In this document: positions 1-7,762 of the stretch, in pieces
Layout: every line of letters begins with the position of its first letter
Numbering within the stretch: the first letter of the stretch is position 1
Origin: Calditrichota bacterium
Lineage (GTDB): Bacteria > Zhuqueibacterota > Zhuqueibacteria > Oleimicrobiales > Geothermoviventaceae
Length of the DNA stretch: 10,707 nt
Direction: 5' to 3'
Assembly (NCBI GenBank): GCA_013152765.1
Contig: JAADFT010000013.1
Span: 1 to 10,707 of the forward strand
Program-made: the position numbers and the translations under genes
The notes under the pieces: generated by a model
Seen by the model: only the letters and a program-made list of their open reading frames with translations
What the model was told of the DNA's origin: nothing
Databases searched by the model: none

Positions 1-89
1 GCGCTTTCTGTAACTGCGGTGTCACTTGCGATAAAGCTGTCCGGCCAACAAGGGTCCGATTTCCCGGAGAGGGAACGCACCCGTGCACC

Positions 90-120
90 CACCGGAGCGG
101 TCGCTTCGGTGAGTGGTTTT
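90..120 (+). terminator. Hairpin followed by a short T run (possible terminator or leader stem)
   Basis: Positions 90-98 pair with 103-111 around the loop GGTC, giving nine pairs including one G-T wobble. Five bases later there is TTTT at 117-120. This could end transcription from a gene left of the window, but the T run is short and separated from the stem. It could equally be one arm of a larger folded RNA together with the stems at 141-155 and 178-197. Confidence 0.25.
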
Positions 121-177
121 GCCGGTCGCCGAGTGGGTGAGGCGCTCGCAGCGTCGGGGAGGCCGAAAATCCCTTAG

Positions 178-197
178 GGCGGCATTACCCTGCCGCC
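178..197 (+). other. Perfect 7-bp GC hairpin
   Basis: GGCGGCA (178-184) and TGCCGCC (191-197) are perfect inverted repeats around the six-base loop TTACCC. No T run follows, so a simple intrinsic terminator is unlikely. It lies about 130 bases before the receptor start and may belong to a structured 5' leader. Confidence 0.4.
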
Positions 198-313
198 TGG
201 ATGACGTCGCCTGCGGGAGTAAGCGCGAAATGTGAGAACGCACGTTGTGCCGTAAGCAGTTAGCTTGCTTAGCTGCGAAGATGGGCTTGTTTGGAGCAGA
301 TCCAAAGTGCCAC

Positions 314-318
314 GGAGG
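314..318 (+). promoter_or_regulatory. Shine-Dalgarno site pointing to ATG 326
   Basis: GGAGG lies seven bases before ATG 326-328, an ideal spacing. It is the only good ribosome-binding site near the beginning of the receptor gene. It supports ATG 326 as the natural start, although that ATG is not in the frame of the receptor body. The in-frame TTG codons at 360 and 363 have no such site. Confidence 0.7.
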
Positions 319-325
319 ACGTGAG

Positions 326-362
326 ATGCTGAAGTCGCTAAGATCGGCCCTGTGTCGGGTTG
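326..362 (+). other. Apparent +1 frameshift in the receptor signal peptide
   Basis: ATG 326 opens the peptide MLKSLRSALCR, a positively charged signal-peptide start. This frame then runs to a TAA near 413 and never reaches the receptor. The receptor frame (from TTG 360) begins with the missing hydrophobic part, LLAAQAVLALRVQA. Removing one G from the GGG at 357-359 joins the two into MLKSLRSALCR-LLAAQAVLALRVQA, a standard signal peptide with cleavage after VQA. A one-base sequencing or assembly error in the G run is the simplest explanation. A genuine inactivating or phase-variable indel cannot be excluded. Confidence 0.7.
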
Positions 363-3173
363 TTGGCAGCGCAGGCGGTTCTTGCTCTGCGTGTTCAGGC
401 GGGCACGACGGGTAAGATCGTCGGCGTCATCAAGGACGCGGAAACGGGAGAGCCGCTGCCAGCTGCCAACGTGGTCATCGAGGGCACGCAAATCGGCGCT
501 GCCACCGACGACAAGGGTCGCTACATCATCATCGCTGTGCCGCCCGGCGACTACACGCTGAAGGCCTGGTACATTGGCTACGCCGAGATGCGCAAACGGG
601 TGCACGTGGCTACGGACCTGACCACAACCTGCGATTTTGCCCTTCAGCAGAAGGTAATCGAAGCCAAGAAGTCGGTTGTGGTCGTGGCCGAGCGACCCAT
701 CGTGGAGATGGACCGCACGAGCACTGCGGCCTACGTGACCTCGCAGGAACTGAACACCCTGCCGGTGGAGGAGGTGCACCAGGTGATCGCGCTGCAGGCC
801 GGGGTTGTGCGCGACGCCGGCGGTGGCCTTCACTTCCGTGGCGGCCGCGTTGGCGAGGTGGCGTACTACATCGACGGCATCCCGGTCACAAACCAGTTCT
901 CGGCGGGCGGCGGAAGCCTGGTCGGCATCAACAACCGGAACGTTCAGGAACTGCAGGTCATCAGCGGAACCTTCAACGCGGAGTACGGGCAGGCCCAGTC
1001 CGGTGTGATCAGCGTGGTCACGAAAATCCCAGACCGGCACCACTCCGGATCGTTCACGTTTTACACGGGCGACTACATCAGCGGCCACAAGGACATCTTC
1101 ATGGGTCTCGACCGCCTGCACCCGGGGCAGATTCTGAATGCCGAGGGCAGCGTGACGGGCCCGCTGCTCGGCAACGGGAAACTGGGTTTCTACTACTACA
1201 CGCGCGTGAACCGCGACCTGGGTTACTTCTTCGGCAAACGTCTGACCCGGCCGAGCGATGCCTGGCCGATTGCCGTGTTCCGCGAGTGGTACAGGCGCCG
1301 CTACCCCAGCAGCGACGAAGTGATCTACAATCGCATCCCGATTCCGGACTCGCTGATGACGGGCGACGGCGCTCTGGTGCCGATGGATGTCACCCGCTAC
1401 TGGTCCAACAACCTGAAACTCAGTTACTCGCTCTCGAGGAGCATGAAACTGCAGTACAGCCTGTTCACTGACTGGCGCTACCACAAAGGTTACAACGACA
1501 GCTACCGCTACGCCCCGGATGGCGTGGCCAGTTCGCGGAGCTGGGAGCACACGCACATTTTGAAACTCACGCACACGCTGTCCACGCGGATGTTCTACGA
1601 GGCGAACTTTGCGTACACCGACGCCACCAGTCGCTGGTACCTTTACGAAAACCTGGTTGACCCCAGGTTGCAGACCGTTTCGCCGATGCTGTCTCGATTT
1701 CACCTGGGCGGTACGCAGAGCGGCAAGAGCGTAACCGAAACGGGCAAGATCTTCGGGAAAGTGGACTTCACCTGGCAGGTGGACAACTACAATCTGGTGA
1801 AGGCGGGCGTGCAGTTCGCGCGGCACAAGGCTTTCTACCACCGCCGCAATCCGGAGCCGGTGCAGGATCCGATTCTGGGCAACAACTACTACCCTGCTGA
1901 CGGCAGCCTCTCGTTTGAGGAGTTCCTGGAAAAATCGCGCCCGGCCGTGCTGGTTCCTCCTCAGCTCACCCCGCAGGGCGAAACGAGCCTGAGCGAGGAA
2001 AAGTACCTGCATCACCCGAAGGAGTTCTCGGCCTACGTTCAGGACAAACTCGAGCTCAAGGAGTTGATCCTGAATCTGGGTGTGCGTTTTGACTGGTTTG
2101 ACCCGGACCACGTGAAACCGAAAAATCCGCGTGTGTTGCCCGAGGCCGGCAGCATCAGCCTGCTGAGCTCCACCGAGCCCGTGCGGGCGAAGCCAAAGTG
2201 GCAGATCAGCCCACGCTTAGGAATGGCTTTCCCGATTTCGGACGCCGGGGTGATTCACGCTGCGTACGGCCACTTTTTCAAGGTGCCGCCTTTCGCGTAC
2301 ATCTTCGAAAATTCCGAGTACAAGGTGATCGGCACGAACGAGACGCGCGTTGGCAACCCCGACCTGAAGCCACAGCAGACCATCGCGTACGAAATCGGTT
2401 TGCAGCAGCAGCTCGCCGAGACCGTCGGCCTCGAGGTGACGTTGTTCTACTCCGACTTCCGCAACCTGCTGGGGCTGGAAATCGTGCGGCAGGTCGGCAA
2501 CGTGTACAGCTACCTGCGGCGTGTGAATCGCGACTACGGCTACAACAAGGGCTTCTCGATTCACCTGAAGAAGCGGCCGTCGCGTTACAGCATGATCTCC
2601 GGTTCCCTCGACTACACCTTCCAGGTCGGCAAGAGCAACGAGAGCGACCCGAACAACATCGCCATTGTGACGATCGGTGGAGGACGCGGGCAGTTCTTCC
2701 AGCAGATTGAGAAACAGGTGTTGCCTCTGGACTGGGACCAGACGCACACCCTGACCGGCACGTTCACCGTTGGGCATCCGGACAACTGGACCCTCAGCTT
2801 CATCGGTAAATTCATGACCGGTCAACCTTACACTCCCACGCCCGTGCGGCTGGACGTGAGCGCCAAATTCAAGAACACCGACCGCAAACCGAATCAGCTC
2901 GGTCTGGACATGTACCTGAGCAAGCACTTCAAGTACCGTCACATCCAGCCAACTCTGTTCCTGCGGGTCTTCAACGTGTTCGACATCGCGAATCAGCTTT
3001 CGGTGTTCTCCACGACCGGCCGTGCGGACCGCGACCACCGCTTTCCAGTTGAGAAAGCGCTGGAAGAAAGCCAGTTGCTCGGTATTCTCACCCTTCACGA
3101 CGTGGACAACCACCCGTACTGGTACTCCGAGCCTCGGCTAATTGAACTCGGCGTCACTGTGGACATCAAGTAG
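360..3173 (+). CDS. TonB-dependent outer-membrane receptor with carboxypeptidase-regulatory-like domain
   Basis: The product is an outer-membrane barrel with a plug, which imports a ligand using energy passed on by TonB. Counting from TTG 360, residues about 15-98 form a carboxypeptidase-regulatory-like domain (GKIVGVIKDAETGEPLPAANV, then DDKGRYIII and PPGDYTL). Residues about 118-224 form the plug, with VAYYIDGIPVTNQF and the closing AEYGQAQSGVISVVTK; a possible TonB-box-like stretch (KSVVVVAERP) lies just before it. Residues 228-937 are rich in alternating aromatic strands with YYY, NPDLKPQQT and FNVFD, as in receptor barrels. The length is normal for the family. The last residues are GVTVDIK, without the usual terminal aromatic. 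The open frame starts at TTG 360, but the true start is probably ATG 326 with a one-base indel between. The ligand is unknown, and no SusD gene follows, which argues against a typical glycan-uptake pair. Confidence 0.93.
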   Translation: MLAAQAVLALRVQAGTTGKIVGVIKDAETGEPLPAANVVIEGTQIGAATDDKGRYIIIAVPPGDYTLKAWYIGYAEMRKRVHVATDLTTTCDFALQQKVIEAKKSVVVVAERPIVEMDRTSTAAYVTSQELNTLPVEEVHQVIALQAGVVRDAGGGLHFRGGRVGEVAYYIDGIPVTNQFSAGGGSLVGINNRNVQELQVISGTFNAEYGQAQSGVISVVTKIPDRHHSGSFTFYTGDYISGHKDIFMGLDRLHPGQILNAEGSVTGPLLGNGKLGFYYYTRVNRDLGYFFGKRLTRPSDAWPIAVFREWYRRRYPSSDEVIYNRIPIPDSLMTGDGALVPMDVTRYWSNNLKLSYSLSRSMKLQYSLFTDWRYHKGYNDSYRYAPDGVASSRSWEHTHILKLTHTLSTRMFYEANFAYTDATSRWYLYENLVDPRLQTVSPMLSRFHLGGTQSGKSVTETGKIFGKVDFTWQVDNYNLVKAGVQFARHKAFYHRRNPEPVQDPILGNNYYPADGSLSFEEFLEKSRPAVLVPPQLTPQGETSLSEEKYLHHPKEFSAYVQDKLELKELILNLGVRFDWFDPDHVKPKNPRVLPEAGSISLLSSTEPVRAKPKWQISPRLGMAFPISDAGVIHAAYGHFFKVPPFAYIFENSEYKVIGTNETRVGNPDLKPQQTIAYEIGLQQQLAETVGLEVTLFYSDFRNLLGLEIVRQVGNVYSYLRRVNRDYGYNKGFSIHLKKRPSRYSMISGSLDYTFQVGKSNESDPNNIAIVTIGGGRGQFFQQIEKQVLPLDWDQTHTLTGTFTVGHPDNWTLSFIGKFMTGQPYTPTPVRLDVSAKFKNTDRKPNQLGLDMYLSKHFKYRHIQPTLFLRVFNVFDIANQLSVFSTTGRADRDHRFPVEKALEESQLLGILTLHDVDNHPYWYSEPRLIELGVTVDIK

Positions 3174-3193
3174 TTACGGAACGAGACTGAATA

Positions 3194-3197
3194 GAGG
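3194..3197 (+). promoter_or_regulatory. Ribosome-binding site of the second gene
   Basis: GAGG lies five bases before ATG 3203 and is followed by TAGCA directly before the start. The next gene (ATG 6582) has nearly the same arrangement, and the fourth (ATG 7763) a related one. It fixes the start at 3203, 29 nt after the receptor stop. Confidence 0.65.
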
Positions 3198-3202
3198 TAG
3201 CA

Positions 3203-6200
3203 ATGGATCGCAAAGCCCGATTTGCCTGGATCGCTTTTCTGCTGTTGTTCGCTGGCGCACAGACGCTGTCGGCCAGCTCCGGGGAGGACAAGTCCCCGAT
3301 GCCGCTGGTGCTGGGGAAACCGGCTGCACCGGCGTTGGGGCTGTCGACGAACCCGAACGACACGAGCAGGGGATTGCAGTCCCTGCAACGCACTGGCGTG
3401 CTGACTGGAAACCTGATTCGTTCGGCTTTCGGAAACTTCGGCAACCTGGGGAGCCGTACCCTGGCGGAGGCGCGCCTCGAATGGCCGGTGGGCAGCGGCG
3501 TGACCTACGGCTTCGAGTTCATCTTCTTCGTGGCTGGTGAGGTCATGAACTCGCGGGGCGAGATCATCCACATCATCGACTCGCGCTACACCGGCGGTTC
3601 CCGCGACGTGCCCACGCCCGAAACGCACCAGTGGGGCTGGTACCCCAAGCCGGGCTACTTCAACACCAACGACGGCAACGAGGACGAGGTGGAGACACCG
3701 GGCATCGACGAGGACCTGAACGGCAACGGGATTTTGGACCCGGGTGAGGATCTGAACAACAACGGGCTCCTGGACCACAACATGGTCAACGACGTCGAGT
3801 ACCCGGCCATGAGCCACCTGCCCCAGACCTGGCCCTACGACTGGCCTCCGGGTAGCTACCCCGGCGAGCCCGGTGTGCGGCGCAACAAGTGGAACGGGGA
3901 GTACGGCGCCTACGTGCGCGGCGACCAGGAAAGCTACTACGTGATGGACGACGCCGCCAACGACGAGTTCGACTACTACCCCTTCGAGGGCGACACCGCT
4001 TCTTACCTGAACGGCGGGCGCCGCGGTTTGGGGCTGGACGTGGAGGTGCGAAACTACCAGTGGGCGCACCCCCTTGCTGAGGACATCATCATCAGCATCT
4101 ACCAGCCCTACAACGTGAGCGACAAGGACCTGCCCAAGAACATCCTGGGCATGTACGTGGACGCCGACATCGGCTTTCAGGACCCCTCGGACGACGCCTC
4201 GTCATTCGATACCCACGACGACATCACCTACCAGTGGGACCTGGAAGGGCTGGACAAGCAAGGACGCAAGACCGGCTACTTTGGGTTTGCGTTCTTGCAG
4301 AGCCCGGGCAATGACCACAACCACATCGACGACGACGAAGACGGCATGGTGGACGAAAGTCAGCAGGACGGGATCGACAACGACCACGACTGGCTGACCT
4401 TCGACGACGCCAACCACAACGGCGTGTGGGACTGGGAAGACAAGAACATGAACGGCAAGCTCGACCCCGGCGAGGATCTGGACGGCGACGGCGAGCTTGA
4501 CCTGGAAGAACTGAACGACGACGTCGGTTCGGACGGCATCGGTCCCTGGGGCGGACCGAACGGTGAACCCTGGCCTGGACCGGATCCGGACGGCACCGAG
4601 GGTAACGGTCAGCCTGACCTCGGCGAGCCGCACTTCGAGTACACGGACAACGATGAGATCGATCAGATCGGTTTGACGAGCTTCTACGGCGACGGTGTTG
4701 GCGGTCAGGGCATTCGGGACGACGAGGGTTTCTGGCGCGGCAAGATTCAGCCGGGATTCTTCAACGAAGCCACTGCCGGAATGGACGTCGGTTTCACTTA
4801 CGGTTGCGGTTTCTTCAGTCTGAACAAAGGCCAGTTCGAGCATTTCGCCATTGCGGCCCTGTGCGGTAGCGATTTCGGCGACATCATCCGCAACAAGCGG
4901 ACGATGCAGGTGATTTACAACAACGATTACAGTTTCACCAAGCCACCTCGTAAGCCGATTCTGACGGCCATCCCGGGCGACCGCAAAGTGACGCTGATCT
5001 GGGACGACGCTGCGGAGAGAACGCGCGACCCGGTGTACGGCTGGGATTTCGAGGGCTACAAGATCTACCGGGCCACGGATCCCCACTTCAACGAGGTGAA
5101 GGTCATCGACGACGCCTACGGCAACCCGGTTCTGTGGAAGCCTTTAGTGACCTTCGACAAGAAGGACGGTTTGAAGGGGCTGCACCCGATTCCGTTGGGC
5201 GAGACCGGCGTCCACTACGACATGGGCACCGATTCCGGGCTGCGCCACTCGTACGTGGACACGTCGGTGCAGAACGGACGCACCTACTACTACGCCGTGG
5301 TTTCTTACGACATGGGCTACGCACTCGATTTTCCAGAGCGCGGCCTGATCCCGACGGAAGGGCTGGAGCCGATTCCACCTTCGGAATCCAGCAAGGTCAT
5401 CGAAACGGATCTGCTGGGCAACGTGGTGAACGTGGACATCAACTGTGCCGCGGTGACGCCGGAAGAGCCTGCCGCTGGCTACGTGCCACCGAGCCTGGCT
5501 GATTCGATCGAGCACGTATCCGGCCCGGGTACAGGGACGATCAGCGTTGAGATTTTGCGCCCTGACCTGGTCGTCGACCACACCTACCAGATTTCCTTCA
5601 GAGACACTCTGCTCAACCACGTGACGGCCGGGTTCACGTTCGAAGATCTGACCACGGGCCAGGTTCTCTTCCGCTCCACGAGCATGGACAATCTGGAAAC
5701 GCCTGAGTACGACGACCCCGATCTCGAAAAGCAGCTCTTCGACGGGTTCAAACTGCACATTCACAACGACCAGTTCGGCCGCGTGGTGCGCACGGAGTGG
5801 CGAAACGGGGCGTCGAACCTGGTGATCACGGTGGTGCCGAAAGAGCTGCCCATGCCCATCGACTTCGAGATCGTGTGGGCCGACACCATCGTGGACCGAA
5901 CCTTCTCACCGGCGCCTGGCAACCGGTTCCCGATCAAATTCTTCGTGCGCAACCTCACGGACTCGACCAAGATGCAGGTGGAGCTTTCGCGGATTGCCAT
6001 GCCGATCGACGAGCTTGGTCCGGGCGACGGCTTCTACATCATCGGCAAACGGCTGGGACGCAAACGCTGGTTTGCGTTCGAGGTGTTCGTGGACGCGCCG
6101 GAAGGGCAGGGGGTGGAGACCATCAAGCCGGAGCCCGGGACGGCGTTCTACGTGGAGACCTCGAAGCCGTTCTCGCGGAAGGACGTGTTCAAGTTCACCA

Positions 6201-6562
6201 TGAAGCCCGAGACGAAGTTCGATGCGCAGGTCGCGAAGTCGAAACTGGACGACATTTACGTGGTGCCCGATCCGTACGTGGCGGTGAACAGCCTGGAGCC
6301 GAAGCAGCCGTCGTCCCTGCGCGGCCGCGGTGAACGGCGGATCGATTTCGTCAACCTGCCGCCACACTGCACCATCCGGATTTTCACGCAGAGCGGCCGT
6401 TTGATTCGTGTGTTGCACCACGACTCCGAGGACAACCAGGGTCGTGAGTCGTGGGACCTGCTCACGCGCGACGGTCTGGAGGTGTCCTACGGCATCTACT
6501 TCTACCACGTGGAAGCACCTGGGGTCGGTGAAAAGCTTGGCAAGTTCGCCATCATCAAGTGA
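3203..6562 (+). CDS. Large secreted protein with EF-hand-like calcium loops, fibronectin-III-like region and sorting-type C-terminus
   Basis: A 1119-residue exported protein of unknown exact function. Residues 1 to about 24 are a signal peptide (KARF, then a hydrophobic core, then SASS). Two acidic clusters contain loops of the D-x-N-x-N-G-x-x-D form: 171-182 and 183-191, then 376-387, 402-413, 413-424 and 425-436. They resemble EF-hand, dockerin or thrombospondin-3 calcium sites. Residues from about 581 (PPRKPILTAIPGDRKVTLIW, later YEGYKIYR-like GYKIYRATD and TYYYAVVSYD) look like a fibronectin-III domain. From about 1016 (IYVVPDPYVAVN, then CTIRIFTQSGRLIRVL and GLEVSYGIYFYHV) the C-terminus resembles FlgD-Ig or type IX sorting domains. 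It lies between a TonB-dependent receptor and a PorV-like barrel with short gaps, so I infer an operon and a role as their surface partner. No catalytic motif is visible. It is not SusD-like. Confidence 0.88.
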   Translation: MDRKARFAWIAFLLLFAGAQTLSASSGEDKSPMPLVLGKPAAPALGLSTNPNDTSRGLQSLQRTGVLTGNLIRSAFGNFGNLGSRTLAEARLEWPVGSGVTYGFEFIFFVAGEVMNSRGEIIHIIDSRYTGGSRDVPTPETHQWGWYPKPGYFNTNDGNEDEVETPGIDEDLNGNGILDPGEDLNNNGLLDHNMVNDVEYPAMSHLPQTWPYDWPPGSYPGEPGVRRNKWNGEYGAYVRGDQESYYVMDDAANDEFDYYPFEGDTASYLNGGRRGLGLDVEVRNYQWAHPLAEDIIISIYQPYNVSDKDLPKNILGMYVDADIGFQDPSDDASSFDTHDDITYQWDLEGLDKQGRKTGYFGFAFLQSPGNDHNHIDDDEDGMVDESQQDGIDNDHDWLTFDDANHNGVWDWEDKNMNGKLDPGEDLDGDGELDLEELNDDVGSDGIGPWGGPNGEPWPGPDPDGTEGNGQPDLGEPHFEYTDNDEIDQIGLTSFYGDGVGGQGIRDDEGFWRGKIQPGFFNEATAGMDVGFTYGCGFFSLNKGQFEHFAIAALCGSDFGDIIRNKRTMQVIYNNDYSFTKPPRKPILTAIPGDRKVTLIWDDAAERTRDPVYGWDFEGYKIYRATDPHFNEVKVIDDAYGNPVLWKPLVTFDKKDGLKGLHPIPLGETGVHYDMGTDSGLRHSYVDTSVQNGRTYYYAVVSYDMGYALDFPERGLIPTEGLEPIPPSESSKVIETDLLGNVVNVDINCAAVTPEEPAAGYVPPSLADSIEHVSGPGTGTISVEILRPDLVVDHTYQISFRDTLLNHVTAGFTFEDLTTGQVLFRSTSMDNLETPEYDDPDLEKQLFDGFKLHIHNDQFGRVVRTEWRNGASNLVITVVPKELPMPIDFEIVWADTIVDRTFSPAPGNRFPIKFFVRNLTDSTKMQVELSRIAMPIDELGPGDGFYIIGKRLGRKRWFAFEVFVDAPEGQGVETIKPEPGTAFYVETSKPFSRKDVFKFTMKPETKFDAQVAKSKLDDIYVVPDPYVAVNSLEPKQPSSLRGRGERRIDFVNLPPHCTIRIFTQSGRLIRVLHHDSEDNQGRESWDLLTRDGLEVSYGIYFYHVEAPGVGEKLGKFAIIK
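3713..3784 (+). other. First EF-hand-like calcium-loop pair in the second gene
   Basis: Residues 171-182 read D-L-N-G-N-G-I-L-D-P-G-E, matching the 12-residue EF-hand loop with ligands at positions 1, 3, 5, 9 and 12. A second loop follows at once (183-191) but ends in HNM instead of an acidic residue, so it may be weaker. Calcium binding is inferred from the pattern. Confidence 0.6.
4328..4510 (+). other. Second cluster of four EF-hand-like loops
   Basis: Residues 376-387, 402-413, 413-424 and 425-436 carry loops of the form D-x-D/N-x-D/N-G-x-x-D. The last three are packed back to back, with D413 shared between two of them and complete acidic ends at E424 and E436. Such tight packing is more like thrombospondin-3 or dockerin-type calcium ladders than paired helix-loop-helix EF-hands. 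Confidence 0.6.
6248..6559 (+). other. C-terminal FlgD-Ig / sorting-type domain of the second gene
   Basis: About 104 residues starting DDIYVVPDPYVAVN, then GERRIDFVNLPPHCTIRIF, SGRLIRVL and GIYFYHV, ending GKFAIIK. The order (a VxPxPY opening, a strand ending in rIFt.sGrlir.L, a WDL..rdG segment, then an aromatic GIYFY strand and a short basic end) is that of FlgD-Ig or type IX secretion-like C-terminal domains. The opening is DPY rather than the NPFNP seen in the fourth gene, so the two C-termini may belong to different subtypes. Confidence 0.6.
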
Positions 6563-6571
6563 CAGAGAGGC

Positions 6572-6575
6572 GAGG
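6572..6575 (+). promoter_or_regulatory. Ribosome-binding site of the PorV-like gene
   Basis: GAGG followed by TTAGCA and ATG 6582. This sets the start at 6582 although the reading frame stays open upstream to 6408. The upstream 58 codons overlap the previous gene, have unrelated composition and lack a signal peptide. The signal peptide begins right after ATG 6582. Confidence 0.65.
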
Positions 6576-6581
6576 TTAGCA

Positions 6582-7655
6582 ATGACTCAAGGTCGGCTTG
6601 GAAAACTGGGCAGTGTGCTGCTTGCTGGCGCGGTGGCGTTGCTCGTCCTGAGCGGGCAGGGGTTCGCTCAGAAGAAGACGTGGCAGCCGCCCACGGGTAA
6701 CGTGAAAGTGACGAACGTGGGCACGAACGCGGCGGCGTTTCTGGAAATCGGCGTGGGCGCCCGCGCTGTGGGCATGGGGAGCGCCTTCGTCGCGACGGCC
6801 AACGATGCCACGGCCATGTACTGGAACCCTGCGGGCATCGGTCGGCTCTCGAAAATCGAGGCGACGTTCACGCACGCGAGCTGGTTCGTGGGCACGAATT
6901 TCGACTACGCCGGCTTTGCTGTGCCGGTTGGCAACCGCTTTTCGGTGGGGGCCAGCGTGACGTACTTCGGTTTCGGCGAACAGCCAGTGCGCGTGGTCGG
7001 CATGGAAAACGGCACCGGCGAGTACTACTCGGCAGGCGACGTTGCGCTTGCTGTGGCCCTGGCTCTTAACCTGACGGACCGCTTTTCTTTCGGTTTCAAC
7101 GGCAAGTACATCGAGCAGAAGATCTGGCACTGCAAGGCCCACGGGGCTGCGCTCGACGTCGGCTTCCTGTACCAGACGCTGCTGAAAGGGCTCACGGTAG
7201 GCATGAGCGTGTCGAACTTCGGCACCGAGATGCGCATGAGCGGCCGTGACCTGCTGAACGCGGTTGACCCGGATCCCACCCACGAGGGGGTCGACAGGAT
7301 CAACGTCAATTACGCGACGGATTCATTCCCGCTGCCCGTGATCATGCGGTTCGGCGTGGCTTACCAGCGACGCCTTGGAAACCTCGGCGACCTGCGCGTC
7401 GCAACAGACGTGCTTCATCCCAGCAACAGCACAGAGAGCCTCAACCTGGGCGTGGAGTACCTTTTCGGCGGCCTTCTGGAATTGCGGGCTGGCTACCAGA
7501 ACCTGTTTGAGAAGGACAGTGTGAACGGCCTGACCTACGGCGCTGGCATCCGGTACGCTACGCGGTTCGGACTCGAGTTCCGGCTCGACTACGCCTACGC
7601 CGACTGGGGCTTTCTGCGCAACACGCAACGGGTTACGGCCACTCTGGCATTTTGA
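6582..7655 (+). CDS. PorV/PorQ-family outer-membrane beta-barrel protein
   Basis: A 357-residue outer-membrane barrel. Residues 1-29 are a signal peptide (GRLGKLG, hydrophobic core, cleavage after GFA). Residues about 54-87 carry the family hallmark: LEIGVGARAVGMGSAF, then the NDATAMYWNPAGIG signature also seen in FadL-like barrels. The rest alternates in strand pattern (FSVGASVTYFGFG, FSFGFNGKYIEQK, LELRAGYQN) and ends with a C-terminal phenylalanine (VTATLAF), as expected of a barrel inserted by the BAM complex. In Bacteroidota, PorV works with the type IX system, helping deliver C-terminal-domain proteins to the surface. Both large secreted proteins here have such C-termini, so a shuttle or anchoring role is plausible but not shown. 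An alternative is a FadL-like transporter of hydrophobic compounds. Only 19 nt separate it from the preceding gene. Confidence 0.88.
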   Translation: MTQGRLGKLGSVLLAGAVALLVLSGQGFAQKKTWQPPTGNVKVTNVGTNAAAFLEIGVGARAVGMGSAFVATANDATAMYWNPAGIGRLSKIEATFTHASWFVGTNFDYAGFAVPVGNRFSVGASVTYFGFGEQPVRVVGMENGTGEYYSAGDVALAVALALNLTDRFSFGFNGKYIEQKIWHCKAHGAALDVGFLYQTLLKGLTVGMSVSNFGTEMRMSGRDLLNAVDPDPTHEGVDRINVNYATDSFPLPVIMRFGVAYQRRLGNLGDLRVATDVLHPSNSTESLNLGVEYLFGGLLELRAGYQNLFEKDSVNGLTYGAGIRYATRFGLEFRLDYAYADWGFLRNTQRVTATLAF

Positions 7656-7762
7656 ACAGGAACCAAGGAATCGACGGACCGGAAGGAGGTGATGAGAGGC
7701 GTCGTGGGAGTAAACCTGGGACGTGAGCTTTGGCGAGAGGAACAAACAAAGGAGGTCGTAGC
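7656..7762 (+). promoter_or_regulatory. 107-nt gap with long anti-Shine-Dalgarno match before the fourth gene
   Basis: This is the only sizeable gap inside the cluster. AAGGAGGTGAT (7683-7693) matches the complement of the usual 16S rRNA 3' end over 11 bases, with ATG 7692 lying inside it. The proper site for the fourth gene is a second GGAGGT at 7751-7756. There is no clear terminator hairpin, so read-through from the PorV-like gene is possible. I see no convincing -35/-10 pair. Confidence 0.45.

Larger units (their letters stand above)
1..313. other. Gene-free upstream region with several hairpins
   Basis: I find no convincing gene here. Frame 1 is open from the left edge to a TAG at 175-177 (58 codons), but its product is rich in R, A, G and S, matches no family I know, and has no visible start inside the window. 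It could be the tail of an upstream gene, so this is left open. The region from about 60 to 200 can fold into several stems: 61-75, 90-111, 141-155 and 178-197. A smaller inverted repeat, TAAGCA/TGCTTA, lies at 253-258 and 266-271. The stretch could be an upstream gene's 3' end with its terminator, or a structured leader of the receptor gene. I could not match it to a named riboswitch. Confidence 0.4.

Noticed and set aside
1..177. 3' end of an upstream gene in frame 1
   Set aside because: Open for 58 codons but low-complexity composition, no family match and overlap with hairpins; not strong enough to list as a gene.
60..215. Cobalamin riboswitch upstream of the receptor
   Set aside because: GGGAA and CCGG elements are present, but there is no CCGCNACTGT core and no B12 box (AGCCAGGAGACCTGCC-like).
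266..293. Bacteroidota-type promoter (TTG near 266, CTTGTTTG at 286-293)
   Set aside because: The -7-like element differs from TAnnTTTG at two of six fixed positions and the upstream element is minimal; too weak to call.
174..2111. 645-codon minus-strand ORF opposite the receptor gene
   Set aside because: It mirrors the receptor frame; its product is rich in R, H, V and A with no recognisable domain. Long antisense frames are common opposite GC-rich genes.
3095..4069. 324-codon minus-strand ORF
   Set aside because: Spans the ends of two well-supported plus-strand genes; no signal peptide, domain or ribosome site.
6408..6581. 58-codon upstream extension of the PorV-like gene
   Set aside because: Overlaps the previous gene in another frame, lacks a ribosome site and would bury the signal peptide; ATG 6582 is better.
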